Below are positions 1 to 7,844 of a DNA stretch of 64,000 bases, piece by piece. The translations under genes and the position numbers were made by a program. The notes under the pieces were generated by a model that was given only the letters and a program-made list of their open reading frames with translations, was not told the DNA's origin and searched no databases. The DNA lies in NCBI GenBank assembly GCA_964655525.1, contig CAZZNE010000010.1:43539-107538 (forward strand), in the 5' to 3' direction. How positions within the stretch are numbered: position 1 is the first letter of the stretch; the number at the start of each line of letters is the position of its first letter. The stretch comes from DLAJ01 sp964655525. Lineage in GTDB: Bacteria; Bacillota; Clostridia; Lachnospirales; Lachnospiraceae.

Positions 1-464
1 CTCATGATCTTGTTCGTATCATTATCAGAAATTGAGAAAATCGTTTGTCTGACAACTTCCTTCAAAGAAAATTGAGACAAAAGAATAGAATCGTTTCTCT
101 CAATCGAAGGAAGATACGAAAAATCCTCCCCGGATTTACCGATGATATTAAATTTTGCTTTTTCACAAGTGATCGTTGTTTTATAATTTGCATCCGTCTC
201 AACCGTAATATCATTGTCCGGAAGTTTGCGTACAATATCAAGAAAAATCTTCGCATCCAAAGCAATGATTCCCTTTTCCACAATGTTACCCTGAATGACG
301 GTCTCTATGCCAAGCTCCATATCGTTTGCCGTTAAGGTGATAGTTCCTTTTGTCGTGTCTACAAGGATGCATTCTAAGATAGACATCGTCGTCTTATTCG
401 GTACCGCTTTGGAAACTGTCTGTACACCGGCTAAGAGGTTTGCTTTAGAACATACAAATTTCAT
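1..464 (-). CDS. dnaN: DNA polymerase III beta subunit (sliding clamp), N-terminal part
   Basis: The reverse strand from 464 reads MKFVCSKANLLAGVQTVSKAV and stays open to the window edge, so about 154 N-terminal residues are present and the rest lies outside. This is the first domain of the beta clamp, the ring that tethers the replicative polymerase to DNA. A Shine-Dalgarno-like GGGAG (475-479) sits about 10 nt before the ATG. Its place directly downstream of dnaA, on the same strand, is the classical dnaA-dnaN arrangement. Because the gene is cut by the window, no stop codon or C-terminal clamp-loader contact region can be inspected. Identification rests on the N-terminal sequence and on the gene order. 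Confidence 0.93.
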   Translation of the reverse strand, partial: MKFVCSKANLLAGVQTVSKAVPNKTTMSILECILVDTTKGTITLTANDMELGIETVIQGNIVEKGIIALDAKIFLDIVRKLPDNDITVETDANYKTTITCEKAKFNIIGKSGEDFSYLPSIERNDSILLSQFSLKEVVRQTIFSISDNDTNKIM

Positions 465-529
465 TTCAGAAAAACTCCCTTCTTTGTGTGCTGGGCAAGG
501 CCCATATCAGATAATGATATTAAAGATTT

Positions 530-571
530 ATTTCGTATCAATAATAATAATCTCTGTGGAAATGTGGATAA
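530..571 (-). promoter_or_regulatory. Candidate origin unwinding module in the dnaA-dnaN spacer (DnaA box plus trio-like repeat)
   Basis: Read on the minus strand, a perfect DnaA box TTATCCACA (563-571) abuts a degenerate second box (555-563). These are followed by GAGA and then a run of ATT triplets (about 540-551) leading into AT-rich DNA before dnaN. The complementary strand shows repeated 3'-AAT-5' triplets. This order (boxes, trios, AT-rich stretch, dnaN) is that described for the basal unwinding system of Bacillus subtilis. The strand-opening function is inferred. Confidence 0.5.
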
Positions 572-683
572 CCTATTATATTATACTAAATATCAAACAA
601 AATTTCTACGTAAAAGTTGTGAAAACAGACCATATTTTATGTGTTTAAGGTAAAGTTGTTCACATTTTCTTTACTTTTTAAGC

Positions 684-2081
684 TTAAACAGGGTTGATTT
701 TTTTCTTGATAATGTCTATTTTAGCGGCCATTTCACTGTTATTTTCCACTTCTGACGCAATTTTATTGATTCCGTGGATGACGGTCGTGTGATCCTTCTT
801 GCTCAGCATTTTCGCAATCGCAATAAGGGATGTTTCCGTCATGGTACGGCATAAATACATACAGATCTGTCTCGGAAGGACAAATTCTGAGTTTCGTTTT
901 TTAGACATAATATCATCCGGGCTGATCGAAAAATGCTCCGCAACGACTTCTATAATATAAGAAGGAGTGACTTCACGGGCATGATTTGGTGAAATAATGT
1001 CTTTTAATGCGTTTTTGGCAAGATCTAAGGTAAGTTCCTCTTTTCTGATTTTTGAATAAGCGATTACTTTATTTAAAGAGCCTTCCAGTTCTCTGATGTT
1101 TGAAGTAACATTTTCAGCAATATACTGAATAATGGTATCGTCTATTTTATGATAGTAGGTTTCCGCATTTTTTAGTAGGATTGCAACACGTGTTTCATAG
1201 TCCGGAGCACCGATATCCGCGGAAAGACCGGATATAAAACGGGAACGAAAACGTTCATCTAAGGTTTCCATATCCTTTGGCGGTTTATCAGAGGAGATAA
1301 CAATTTGTTTTCCCGCCTCATGAAGAACATTAAATGTATGGAAAAATTCTTCCTGGGTACTTTCTTTTCCTATGATAAATTGAATATCATCAATTAAAAG
1401 TACATCCACCGTACGGTATTTTTCGCGAAGCTTTGTCATCATATTAGCGTCACCGCTTCGGATGGACTGGATCACTTCGTTCATAAATTGTTCTGAAGTT
1501 ACATAGAGTACTATTTTGTTTGGATTTTGTTCCAGTATAAAATGTCCGATAGAATGCATTAGATGCGTTTTTCCAAGTCCGGGACCCCCATAAAGATAAA
1601 GAGGGTTATAAGCTTCACCCGGAGACTCCGCAACAGCGAGCGCAGCGGACTGCGCAAGCTTATTATTGTTACCTACGACAAAAGTTTCAAAAGTATATTT
1701 GGAATTTAAGTTTGCATTTTCATGTTTGATATTGTAAATATTTCCTTTTTCAACACGTTTTGGCAAAGCTTCGTTTTCTTCAGTCTGAATATCTTTTTCC
1801 AATACAAATTTAATATCGTATTCATGGTTCATGAATTCCGATATTGTCACCTGAAAAAAGTTTTTGTACTTATTATTAATGTATTCTAAGGCAAGAGAAT
1901 TATCGGCATTGGTGCCGGTAATGAGAGCAATGATCACACCATTTTCCTCATGATGAAACGAAAGAGGAGAAATCCATGTGTTAAATGCGATATTAGATAC
2001 ATTATACTCTGTTTTGACAGTTTCTTTGATCTTTTCCCAGTTTTCTTTTAATTTCTGTTCATGATCTGAGCGAGAAGCCAT
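684..2081 (-). CDS. dnaA: Chromosomal replication initiator DnaA
   Basis: A 465-residue protein that matches DnaA in length and order of domains. An N-terminal domain I (ending near the ISPLSF motif) is followed by a short linker. The AAA+ domain has Walker A GGPGLGKTH and Walker B LLIDDIQF. The C-terminal DNA-binding domain carries the DnaA signature around KKDHTTVIHGINKI. It binds 9-bp DnaA boxes, opens oriC and loads the helicase. Perfect and near-perfect boxes lie both upstream (2163-2356) and downstream (563-571) of the gene, so autoregulation through the upstream boxes is plausible. The gene runs away from rpmH, with the origin between them. No promoter with a good -35 was found; an ATTATA motif at 2121-2126 could be the -10 on the minus strand. 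Confidence 0.98.
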   Translation of the reverse strand: MASRSDHEQKLKENWEKIKETVKTEYNVSNIAFNTWISPLSFHHEENGVIIALITGTNADNSLALEYINNKYKNFFQVTISEFMNHEYDIKFVLEKDIQTEENEALPKRVEKGNIYNIKHENANLNSKYTFETFVVGNNNKLAQSAALAVAESPGEAYNPLYLYGGPGLGKTHLMHSIGHFILEQNPNKIVLYVTSEQFMNEVIQSIRSGDANMMTKLREKYRTVDVLLIDDIQFIIGKESTQEEFFHTFNVLHEAGKQIVISSDKPPKDMETLDERFRSRFISGLSADIGAPDYETRVAILLKNAETYYHKIDDTIIQYIAENVTSNIRELEGSLNKVIAYSKIRKEELTLDLAKNALKDIISPNHAREVTPSYIIEVVAEHFSISPDDIMSKKRNSEFVLPRQICMYLCRTMTETSLIAIAKMLSKKDHTTVIHGINKIASEVENNSEMAAKIDIIKKKINPV

Positions 2082-2160
2082 TCTAAAATCCTATACTTTC
2101 TATGATTTCATATTATTACTATTATATTAAATGAAAGTATTGAAAAAAGCAATCAGAAAG

Positions 2161-2360
2161 AATTATACACAGCCTGGGTGTCTATAAAATAAAAAGTTAA
2201 CATAAAAGTAAGCTGTTATGTTTCATCTGTGTATAACCTTCAGGAAGAACATAAACAATTTCCACTATTCCAAACTGGAATTCATGAAGTGATTCAATTT
2301 GATTATACACGAAATATAAAATAGTTATCCACAAGATATAAACAAATTGTGGATAATATT
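2161..2360. other. oriC: DnaA-box cluster between dnaA and rpmH
   Basis: The 533-bp spacer 2082-2614 has no gene and is very AT-rich. It contains five DnaA boxes: TTATACACA (2163-2171), TGTGTATAA (2228-2236, reverse), TTATACACG (2303-2311, one change), perfect TTATCCACA (2325-2333) and perfect TGTGGATAA (2348-2356, reverse). AT-rich stretches between 2357 and 2500 could also melt. The rest of the spacer holds the rpmH promoter. With the extra box between dnaA and dnaN, this resembles the two-part origin of Bacillus. Confidence 0.88.
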
Positions 2361-2503
2361 ATGTAAAGTATTATTTTTTAGGGATACCGCAATATTTAGT
2401 TTACAAATAATGATTAATAACTAGATATGGAAATTGGACAAAATCACGAATTTTCAGAGGATTTTTCGTGTTTTTTATAATTTCTAAAATTTAAAAAATT
2501 GTA

Positions 2504-2532
2504 TTGACGTAAATATTTTCTTCTTATATAAT
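2504..2532 (+). promoter_or_regulatory. Promoter of the rpmH-rnpA operon
   Basis: A -35 TTGACG (2504-2509) and a -10 TATAAT (2527-2532) are separated by exactly 17 bp, a near-consensus housekeeping promoter. It would start transcription near 2539, about 75 nt before rpmH. Confidence 0.8.
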
Positions 2533-2614
2533 TGTAACGATTGTTTTTCAATATCGCAAAATTGAATACCTGTTTCCATAAAAAAGGTAACATGATAAGG
2601 AGGTGTATCGCACT

Positions 2615-2749
2615 ATGAAGATGACGTTTCAGCCTAAGAATAGACAGAGAAAGAAAGTTCACGGTTTTCGTTCCAGAATGAGTACGCCGGGCGGAAGAAA
2701 AGTATTGGCAGCCAGACGTGCAAAAGGAAGAAAGAGACTGTCAGCATAA
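2615..2749 (+). CDS. rpmH: Ribosomal protein bL34
   Basis: This 44-residue, very basic protein begins MKMTFQPKNRQRKKVHGFR and ends GRKRLSA, which is the complete L34 sequence pattern. L34 is a small protein of the large ribosomal subunit bound to 23S rRNA. The start is supported by the strong Shine-Dalgarno AAGGAGG (2597-2603). A consensus promoter lies 80-110 nt upstream and a hairpin with a T run follows at once. rpmH next to oriC and before rnpA is the standard order in Firmicutes. The position next to the origin gives high gene dosage in fast-growing cells. Confidence 0.98.
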   Translation: MKMTFQPKNRQRKKVHGFRSRMSTPGGRKVLAARRAKGRKRLSA

Positions 2750-2750
2750 A

Positions 2751-2774
2751 AAAGAGTGCTCTGCACTCTTTTTT
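2751..2774 (+). terminator. Intrinsic terminator or attenuator after rpmH
   Basis: The stem AGAGTGC (2753-2759) / GCACTCT (2763-2769) with loop TCT is followed by a T run. It lies between rpmH and rnpA, so it probably lowers rnpA expression relative to the abundant L34 rather than ending the operon completely. Confidence 0.75.
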
Positions 2775-2803
2775 ATTAAATTAATCAGTAGGAAAGCTTA
2801 AAT

Positions 2804-3142
2804 ATGATGAAGTTTTCGGATTCCTTAAAAAAGAACAGAGATTTTCAAAATGTGTATCAAAATGGAAAATCCTATGCCAACAAATATCTGGTAATGTATG
2901 TATTGAAAAACAATCTTGGTACAAATAGGATCGGAATCTCTGTCAGTAAAAAAGTCGGAAACAGTGTGGTAAGGCATCGCCTGACACGCTTGGTCCGCGA
3001 AATTTACAGACTACATGAGGAAATGTTTAATAGTGGTTTAGACATTGTAGTCGTGGCACGAGTGAATGCGAAATCCATATTATACACGGATATGGAAAGT
3101 GCCTTGCTTCATCTTGCAAAACTTCACAAAATTTTAAAGTGA
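2804..3142 (+). CDS. rnpA: Ribonuclease P protein component
   Basis: This 112-residue basic protein is of the usual length for RnpA. It shows the family pattern: N-terminal LKKNRDFQNVYQNGKSYAN, then RIGISVSKKVGNSVVRHR and the RNR-type segment LTRLVREIYR. It binds the RNase P RNA and helps remove the 5' leader from pre-tRNAs. Two ATGs stand in tandem at 2804 and 2807, so the exact first residue is uncertain by one codon. It follows the rpmH attenuator and precedes yidD by 14 nt, so rnpA, yidD and yidC probably share a transcript. Confidence 0.97.
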   Translation: MMKFSDSLKKNRDFQNVYQNGKSYANKYLVMYVLKNNLGTNRIGISVSKKVGNSVVRHRLTRLVREIYRLHEEMFNSGLDIVVVARVNAKSILYTDMESALLHLAKLHKILK

Positions 3143-3156
3143 AGTAATCTGTAATC

Positions 3157-3369
3157 ATGATGAAAAAAATGTTGATTGGACTGATCAAACTTTATAGAAA
3201 GTATATTTCTCCGCTTAAGCGTACAAAATGTCCTTATTTTCCGTGCTGTTCCGAGTATGGACTGCAGGCTATAGAAAAATACGGGGCATTCAAAGGAGGA
3301 GCGCTTGCTGTATGGAGAATTTTAAGGTGTAATCCTTTTTCGAAGGGCGGTTATGATCCGGTGCCTTGA
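3157..3369 (+). CDS. yidD: Membrane protein insertion efficiency factor YidD
   Basis: A 70-residue protein with the characteristic Cys pattern of YidD: YRKYISPLKRTKCPYFPCCS, then EYGLQAIEKYG and a C-terminal CNPFSKGGYDPVP. It is a small membrane-associated helper thought to work with YidC in inserting proteins into the membrane. It stands between rnpA and yidC, the conserved position. The stop TGA (3367-3369) lies 23 nt before the preferred yidC start. All expected Cys residues and the GGYDPVP end are present, so it appears intact. Confidence 0.95.
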   Translation: MMKKMLIGLIKLYRKYISPLKRTKCPYFPCCSEYGLQAIEKYGAFKGGALAVWRILRCNPFSKGGYDPVP

Positions 3370-3392
3370 TCAGTCCGATAGGAGGAAAACAA

Positions 3393-4670
3393 GTGGCAGA
3401 TATTTTATTAACTTCGAACTCTACACCGATTTTTAAGTATATTGTATGGGTTCTTGGCAAGATCATTAATGTTATTTTCGAATTTCTTTATCTGATTCAT
3501 ATTCCGAATATCGGTCTTGCCATTGTTCTTTTTACCATTGTGATCTATATGCTGATGATGCCGCTTACGATTAAGCAGCAGAAATTTTCTAAGCTGTCTG
3601 CAAGAATGAATCCTGAAATTCAGGCGATTCAAAAGAAGTATAAAGGAAAAACAGATCAGCAGTCCATGATGGCAATGAATCAGGAGACGCGTGCTGTCTA
3701 TGCAAAGTATGGTGTATCTCCTTCGGGAAGTTGCTTGCAGTTATTGGTTCAGTTACCCGTATTGTTTGCTTTGTACCGCGTTATTTATCAGATGCCTGCA
3801 TATGTTACAAAAATCAGAGAATGCTTTGATGGTTTTGTGCAGACTCTCGGAAAAAATGATATTGCCTTTTTTCAGGAAAATGTCAGCAGCTTCGTATATT
3901 ATAGGAAGCAGTTTACAGAATCTGCTCTTGCAGGTGCGAAATATGGGAATATTCAGAACAGCTTTATCGACGTATTGAATCGGGCGAGCAGCTCGGACTG
4001 GGATAAAATCATTGAACAGTACGGAAGTTCCGCAGCAAATGTTAATGAGAGTTTGATGAAATACAATAATTTCCTCGGATTAAATATCGGAGATTCTCCA
4101 TCTGCCATTATTCGTAATGCGATCAACAGCGGCGCATGGCTGCTTGTTATTATGGCAGTGTTGATTCCGGTTCTTTCTGCAATCACCCAGTGGGTGAATA
4201 TCAAGCTTGCACCTCAGCCGGAGACAAATAATAACAATCAGGAACAAAGTCCAATGATGGCATCCATGAAGACCATGAACATGATCATGCCGATCATGTC
4301 CGCAGTTTTTTGTTATACGCTTCCTGCCGGTATGGGTATTTACTGGATTGCAAGTGCGCTTGTCCGTACCGTACAGCAGATCGTCATCAATAAGCAGCTC
4401 AATAAGATTGATGTGGATGAGATGATGAAAAAGAATTTGGAAAAATATAATGAAAAAATGAAACGTATGGGTCTTCCTGCTCAGCAGCTTAACAATACTG
4501 CGAAGCTGAATACCAGAAGCGTGGAAACACAAAAACCGCAGCGTTCCAAAGAGGAAAAAGAAGAAGCAATCAAAAAAGCGACGGAATACTATAACAATAA
4601 TGCAAAGCCGGGCAGCCTGACAGCAAAAGCAAATATGGTAAAGCAGTATAATGAAAAGAATAATAAATAA
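3393..4670 (+). CDS. yidC: Membrane protein insertase YidC/Oxa1
   Basis: The protein has about 425 residues if translation starts at GTG 3393, which has a perfect GGAGG (3381-3385) seven nt upstream. A longer frame beginning with TTG at 3366 overlaps yidD and has no ribosome site, so it was not used. TM1 (FLYLIHIPNIGLAIVLFTIV) leads into the cytoplasmic MNPEIQAIQKKYKG segment, then LQLLVQLPVLFALYRV. A long outside loop of about 100 residues separates it from the last helices (LLVIMAVLIPVLSAI and IMPIMSAVFCYTLPAGMGIYW). No lipobox is visible, unlike Bacillus SpoIIIJ. The basic C-terminal tail is typical of ribosome contact. It inserts membrane proteins alone or with Sec. Confidence 0.95.
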   Translation: MADILLTSNSTPIFKYIVWVLGKIINVIFEFLYLIHIPNIGLAIVLFTIVIYMLMMPLTIKQQKFSKLSARMNPEIQAIQKKYKGKTDQQSMMAMNQETRAVYAKYGVSPSGSCLQLLVQLPVLFALYRVIYQMPAYVTKIRECFDGFVQTLGKNDIAFFQENVSSFVYYRKQFTESALAGAKYGNIQNSFIDVLNRASSSDWDKIIEQYGSSAANVNESLMKYNNFLGLNIGDSPSAIIRNAINSGAWLLVIMAVLIPVLSAITQWVNIKLAPQPETNNNNQEQSPMMASMKTMNMIMPIMSAVFCYTLPAGMGIYWIASALVRTVQQIVINKQLNKIDVDEMMKKNLEKYNEKMKRMGLPAQQLNNTAKLNTRSVETQKPQRSKEEKEEAIKKATEYYNNNAKPGSLTAKANMVKQYNEKNNK

Positions 4671-4702
4671 TTAGAATTATTTGGGAAGAAAGGATATGTG
4701 AA

Positions 4703-5338
4703 ATGGATTATAAAGAGTATAGCGGTAAAACCGTCAATGATGCGATCACGGAAGCATGTAAAGCGCTAGGCGTACCGAGTGATAAGCTTGATTATCATGT
4801 AGTTGAAGAAGGTTCCAGCGGATTTTTGGGAATCGGTTCAAAGCTTGCAAAGATTGAAGCAAAAGTGAAAGAAGAAGAACTCAGTATCGATCAGACAGCA
4901 AAAAACTTTTTAGAGGATGTATTTCGATCGATGAATTATGCTGTGGCAATTGACGCTTTTTATGATGAAAATGAAAAAACGCTTGATATTGACTTAAAGG
5001 GCGATGAAATGGGAATTTTGATCGGAAAAAGAGGACAGACCCTTGATTCTCTTCAATATCTGGTATCCCTTGTAGTCAATAAAGGAACGGAAGATTATAT
5101 CCGCGTGAAAGTGGATACGGAAAATTACCGCAAGAGAAGAAAAGAAACCTTGGAAAATCTTGCAAAAAATATTTCTTATAAAGTGAAGAGAACAAAACGT
5201 TCTGTTTCTTTAGAGCCGATGAATCCGTATGAGAGACGCATCATTCATTCTGCGCTTCAGAACGATAAATATGTGACGACGCACAGCGAGGGGGAAGAAC
5301 CGTTCCGCCGCGTAGTCGTAACCTTGAGAAAGTTTTAA
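4703..5338 (+). CDS. khpB: RNA-binding protein KhpB (Jag/EloR)
   Basis: This 211-residue protein has the three parts of Jag. The N-terminal Jag domain (about 1-50) contains EEGSSGFLGIGSKLAKIEAK. A KH domain (about 75-150) contains LIGKRGQTLDSLQYLVS, where IGKRG is the GXXG loop. A C-terminal R3H domain contains EPMNPYERRIIHSALQ. It binds RNA and is linked in streptococci to cell elongation. It follows yidC, as in most Firmicutes, and ends 4 nt before mnmE, so the two are co-transcribed. The R3H motif Arg and the spaced His are present (ERRIIHSAL), and nothing unusual was seen. Confidence 0.96.
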   Translation: MDYKEYSGKTVNDAITEACKALGVPSDKLDYHVVEEGSSGFLGIGSKLAKIEAKVKEEELSIDQTAKNFLEDVFRSMNYAVAIDAFYDENEKTLDIDLKGDEMGILIGKRGQTLDSLQYLVSLVVNKGTEDYIRVKVDTENYRKRRKETLENLAKNISYKVKRTKRSVSLEPMNPYERRIIHSALQNDKYVTTHSEGEEPFRRVVVTLRKF

Positions 5339-5342
5339 AAAA

Positions 5343-6800
5343 ATGGAAAATGAAACAATTGCTGCGATTGCAACGCCTGCCGGAAACGGCGGTATCGGTA
5401 TTATCCGTGTGAGCGGGGAACATGCTTTTTCCGTTGTTCATCCGATTTATTGTAATCGCAAAAAAGAGCATACCTTATTGAATTATCAGACACACACCAT
5501 TCACTATGGCTTTATCTGCGACGGCGATGACGTCGTGGATGAGGTCATGGTGTCGGTCATGAAAGCGCCCCATACCTATACGACGGAGAATACGGTTGAG
5601 ATCAACTGCCATGGCGGAATGTTTCTCATGAATCGTATCTTGTCCCTCGTATTAGCGAATGGGGCGCGTCTTGCCGAACCAGGCGAATTTACAAAACGTG
5701 CTTTTTTAAACGGAAGGATCGATCTGTCAGAGGCGGAAGCGGTGATGGATGTTCTGCGTTCCAAAAATGACCTTGCACTTAAGGCTTCCATGGCGCAGCT
5801 AAAGGGTTCCATTTCTTCTAAGATAAAAGAACTGCGCGCTGATATTCTACATGAAATTGCTTTTATTGAATCTGCTTTGGATGATCCGGAGCATATCAGC
5901 CTGGATGGGTATCAGGAACAGCTTCTCACAAAAATAAAACGTTTGTCTGATGAGTGTATGAGTCTGATCCGTTCTGCAGATCAGGGAAAGATGATAAAAG
6001 AGGGGATACGTACCGTCATTGTAGGAAAACCCAATGCCGGAAAGTCTTCTTTACTGAATCTGCTCCTTGGAGAAGAAAAAGCGATCGTTACGGATATTGC
6101 CGGGACGACGCGCGATACACTCGAAGAAAGTCTGATGATCGGAGAGATACAATTAAATATTGTGGATACGGCAGGAATCAGGGATACACAGGATAAAGTT
6201 GAAAAAATTGGTGTGGAACGTGCAAAATCCTATGCGGCGGATGCTGATTTGATCATTTATGTTGTTGATTCTTCTGCTCCTCTTGATGAAAACGATGAAG
6301 AGATTATTGATTTGTTAAAAAATAAAAAAGTCATTGTACTTATGAATAAATCGGACTTAACATCTGTCATTACGGAAGATGAATTAAAACGTGCAATTCT
6401 TACAGGATTATCAGAGGATGATCAAGATAAGAAAAATCAAATTGAAAGTTATCCTGCAAAAGATGAAAAAAATAAATTTGTGATCATCAAGACTTCAACC
6501 GCATCTTCAAGTAAGACCGGAATGCAGGATTTGGAAAAACAGATTCATTTGATGTTTATGAATGGAGAAATTTCTGAGAATTCTGAAGTCATGATCACAA
6601 ATATCCGACACAAAGAAGGACTGATCGAAGCACATGAAAGCTTAGGACAGGTTATGCAAAGTATTATTTCCCAAATGCCGGAAGATTTTTATTCGATCGA
6701 CTTAATGAGCGCCTATACTTCCCTTGGCAGGATTATTGGTGAGGAAGTGGAAGAAGATTTGGTGAATGAGATTTTTTCCAAGTTTTGTATGGGGAAATAA
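5343..6800 (+). CDS. mnmE: tRNA uridine-5-carboxymethylaminomethyl modification GTPase MnmE
   Basis: A 485-residue protein with the MnmE fold. The N-terminal tetrahydrofolate-binding domain begins AIATPAGNGGIGIIRVSG. A helical domain carries the inserted GTPase with G1 GKPNAGKSS, G2/G3 DIAGTTRDT and DTAG, and G4 NKSD. The C-terminal catalytic Cys lies in the final FCMGK. With MnmG it adds the cmnm5 group to the wobble uridine of several tRNAs. It is somewhat longer than the about 454-residue Escherichia coli protein because of an insert after NKSD (residues about 345-385). It is separated from its partner gene mnmG by a roughly 1-kb insert, whereas the two are often adjacent. Confidence 0.97.
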   Translation: MENETIAAIATPAGNGGIGIIRVSGEHAFSVVHPIYCNRKKEHTLLNYQTHTIHYGFICDGDDVVDEVMVSVMKAPHTYTTENTVEINCHGGMFLMNRILSLVLANGARLAEPGEFTKRAFLNGRIDLSEAEAVMDVLRSKNDLALKASMAQLKGSISSKIKELRADILHEIAFIESALDDPEHISLDGYQEQLLTKIKRLSDECMSLIRSADQGKMIKEGIRTVIVGKPNAGKSSLLNLLLGEEKAIVTDIAGTTRDTLEESLMIGEIQLNIVDTAGIRDTQDKVEKIGVERAKSYAADADLIIYVVDSSAPLDENDEEIIDLLKNKKVIVLMNKSDLTSVITEDELKRAILTGLSEDDQDKKNQIESYPAKDEKNKFVIIKTSTASSSKTGMQDLEKQIHLMFMNGEISENSEVMITNIRHKEGLIEAHESLGQVMQSIISQMPEDFYSIDLMSAYTSLGRIIGEEVEEDLVNEIFSKFCMGK

Positions 6801-6824
6801 AAATCAAAAATAACAGTAATTAAA

Positions 6825-6873
6825 GCAGGTAAGTACGACCGAATGAATTGTCATACTTACCTGCCTGTTTTGT
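6825..6873 (+). terminator. Intrinsic terminator after mnmE
   Basis: An 11-bp stem GCAGGTAAGTA (6825-6835) / TACTTACCTGC (6854-6864) with an 18-nt loop is followed by CTGTTTTGTTTTT. It ends the rpmH-mnmE transcript and may also serve the convergent DUF378 gene. Confidence 0.8.
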
Positions 6874-6883
6874 TTTTATGATA

Positions 6884-7102
6884 TTATGCCTGCTGACTCT
6901 TTTTGCCGCCGCAGTAAAGATAAAATGTGATCAGATAAATTCCGCAGATTCCGACAAGATCATAAACGATTCTGGATACCCATGACATATTTCCAAAAAT
7001 TTTTGCCACCAGATCAAAGCGGAAAAATCCAATTAGTGCCCAGTTGATTGCGCCTATGATAACGATTGTTAATGCAGAACAATCTAAAAATTTATTATTC
7101 AT
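6884..7102 (-). CDS. DUF378 small membrane protein
   Basis: A 72-residue protein with two membrane helices: CSALTIVIIGAINWALIGFF (about 9-28) and IVYDLVGICGIYLITFYLYC (about 45-65). The pattern of a GxxNWxLxGFF helix, a short FDLVAKIFG linker, and a second helix starting R-IVYxLVGxxG fits the DUF378 (YuzA-like) family, whose function is unknown. The start has a GGAGGAG ribosome site on the minus strand just beyond 7102. It is convergent with mnmE and lies in the non-syntenic insert between mnmE and mnmG. The tail GGKKSQQA is probably exposed to solvent. Confidence 0.85.
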   Translation of the reverse strand: MNNKFLDCSALTIVIIGAINWALIGFFRFDLVAKIFGNMSWVSRIVYDLVGICGIYLITFYLYCGGKKSQQA

Positions 7103-7214
7103 ATCTTCTCCTCCTTTTCTGTTCTTATTGTGTCCAGATTTATTGAAAACATAGATGTAAATAAATGGTTGGAAAATAGAAAATTTATTAGATTATAAAT
7201 ATGCAAAAATAGTA

Positions 7215-7242
7215 TTGACGTCATAAAAATCTATGATATACT
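7215..7242 (+). promoter_or_regulatory. Promoter of the leader-peptide/unknown gene cassette
   Basis: TTGACG (7215-7220), a 16-bp spacer and TATACT (7237-7242) preceded by TG at 7234-7235 make a strong extended -10 promoter. It gives a short leader of about 30 nt before the small reading frame at 7279. Confidence 0.7.
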
Positions 7243-7278
7243 CCAAATTTCATATATAATAAGAGGAGGGTTCCAAAT

Positions 7279-7317
7279 ATGAAGAAATTAAGAAGAAAGT
7301 TTTTTGGAGTATTATAA
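7279..7317 (+). CDS. Putative 12-residue leader peptide, translationally coupled to the next gene
   Basis: A reading frame MKKLRRKFFGVL begins at ATG 7279 behind an excellent Shine-Dalgarno AAGAGGAGG (7261-7269). Its TAA (7315-7317) shares one base with the ATG of the following gene (TAATG). This architecture suggests translational coupling or a regulatory leader. The peptide is basic and amphipathic (five Lys/Arg in twelve residues). No homologue is recognised, and translation is inferred only from the ribosome site and the overlap. Confidence 0.45.
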   Translation: MKKLRRKFFGVL

Positions 7318-7691
7318 TGAATATGAAAAATAATATATTAGAGTTTGAAAGACTATTAAAACAGGTCGAAAAACTAATAAAATTTGATTTATCCGCTGAA
7401 CAAGCTATTGCTGTATGGACTTCCAAAGATAGTATGTTTTGTTTTGCCAATCATAGTATTATGTCTGGCAATATGGAAGATGAAAATAATTTTATTAAGA
7501 CTCTTGTAGAAAACGGAGATAAAGAAGTAAAGTATGTTGTATGTATGTGGAATGATTCCACACTTGATGTTCCGTCATGTCATTTGCGAGATTTATTGAT
7601 AAAGTTAAGTCCCGTTAATTTGGAAACTGAGATTATTTTAAGAAATGGTGAAGATTATCAAATTAAATCATTGAAAATGTTGATGCCATAA
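7317..7691 (+). CDS. Unknown 124-residue cytoplasmic protein
   Basis: No family is recognised. The protein is soluble with no signal peptide or membrane segment. It starts with a charged helix (NNILEFERLLKQVEKLIKF), followed by a mixed region with AIAVWTSKDSMFCF, VKYVVCMWNDSTLDVPSCHL and a final strand-rich part (VNLETEIILRNGEDYQIKSL). ATG 7317 overlaps the stop of a 12-codon leader frame; a second ATG at 7323 is possible. It has its own promoter and a weak terminator. Its base composition is more AT-rich than the flanking mnmE and mnmG genes, and it interrupts their usual adjacency, so recent acquisition is plausible. Its size would fit an orphan immunity or regulator protein, but nothing in the sequence proves this. 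Confidence 0.7.
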   Translation: MNMKNNILEFERLLKQVEKLIKFDLSAEQAIAVWTSKDSMFCFANHSIMSGNMEDENNFIKTLVENGDKEVKYVVCMWNDSTLDVPSCHLRDLLIKLSPVNLETEIILRNGEDYQIKSLKMLMP

Positions 7692-7710
7692 TAAAACAGG
7701 TTAAAAATAT

Positions 7711-7779
7711 AAAAAAGCCGTCGCGTCAAAAGAAATATGCAAATAAAGCATAGAACTGCTGATAATGAGACGGTTTTTT
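7711..7779 (+). terminator. Possible terminator after the unknown gene
   Basis: AAAAAAGCCGTC (7711-7722) can pair with GACGGTTTTTT (7769-7779) with one bulged base, closing a loop of about 45 nt that ends in a T run. The long loop makes this weak. Confidence 0.35.
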
Positions 7780-7800
7780 GATGGAATAAAACCGGTTTGA

Positions 7801-7829
7801 TTGAGACTCAAAGATAATTATGATATAAT
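7801..7829 (+). promoter_or_regulatory. Promoter of mnmG
   Basis: TTGAGA (7801-7806), a 17-bp spacer and TATAAT (7824-7829) preceded by TG (7821-7822) form a near-consensus extended -10 promoter. Transcription would start near 7836, leaving a leader of about 95 nt before the preferred mnmG start. Confidence 0.7.
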
Positions 7830-7844
7830 GAGCGTTAGCGAGAA

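Noticed and set aside
2082..2200. A dnaA promoter on the minus strand
   Set aside because: ATTATA at 2121-2126 is a possible -10, but no -35 lies at proper distance (TTGCTT is 20 bp away), so it was not listed as a feature.
2444..2662. A 72-residue minus-strand reading frame over the rpmH promoter and start
   Set aside because: It covers a consensus promoter and the start of rpmH on the other strand, is rich in Leu/Asn/Tyr from AT-rich DNA, and has no ribosome site.
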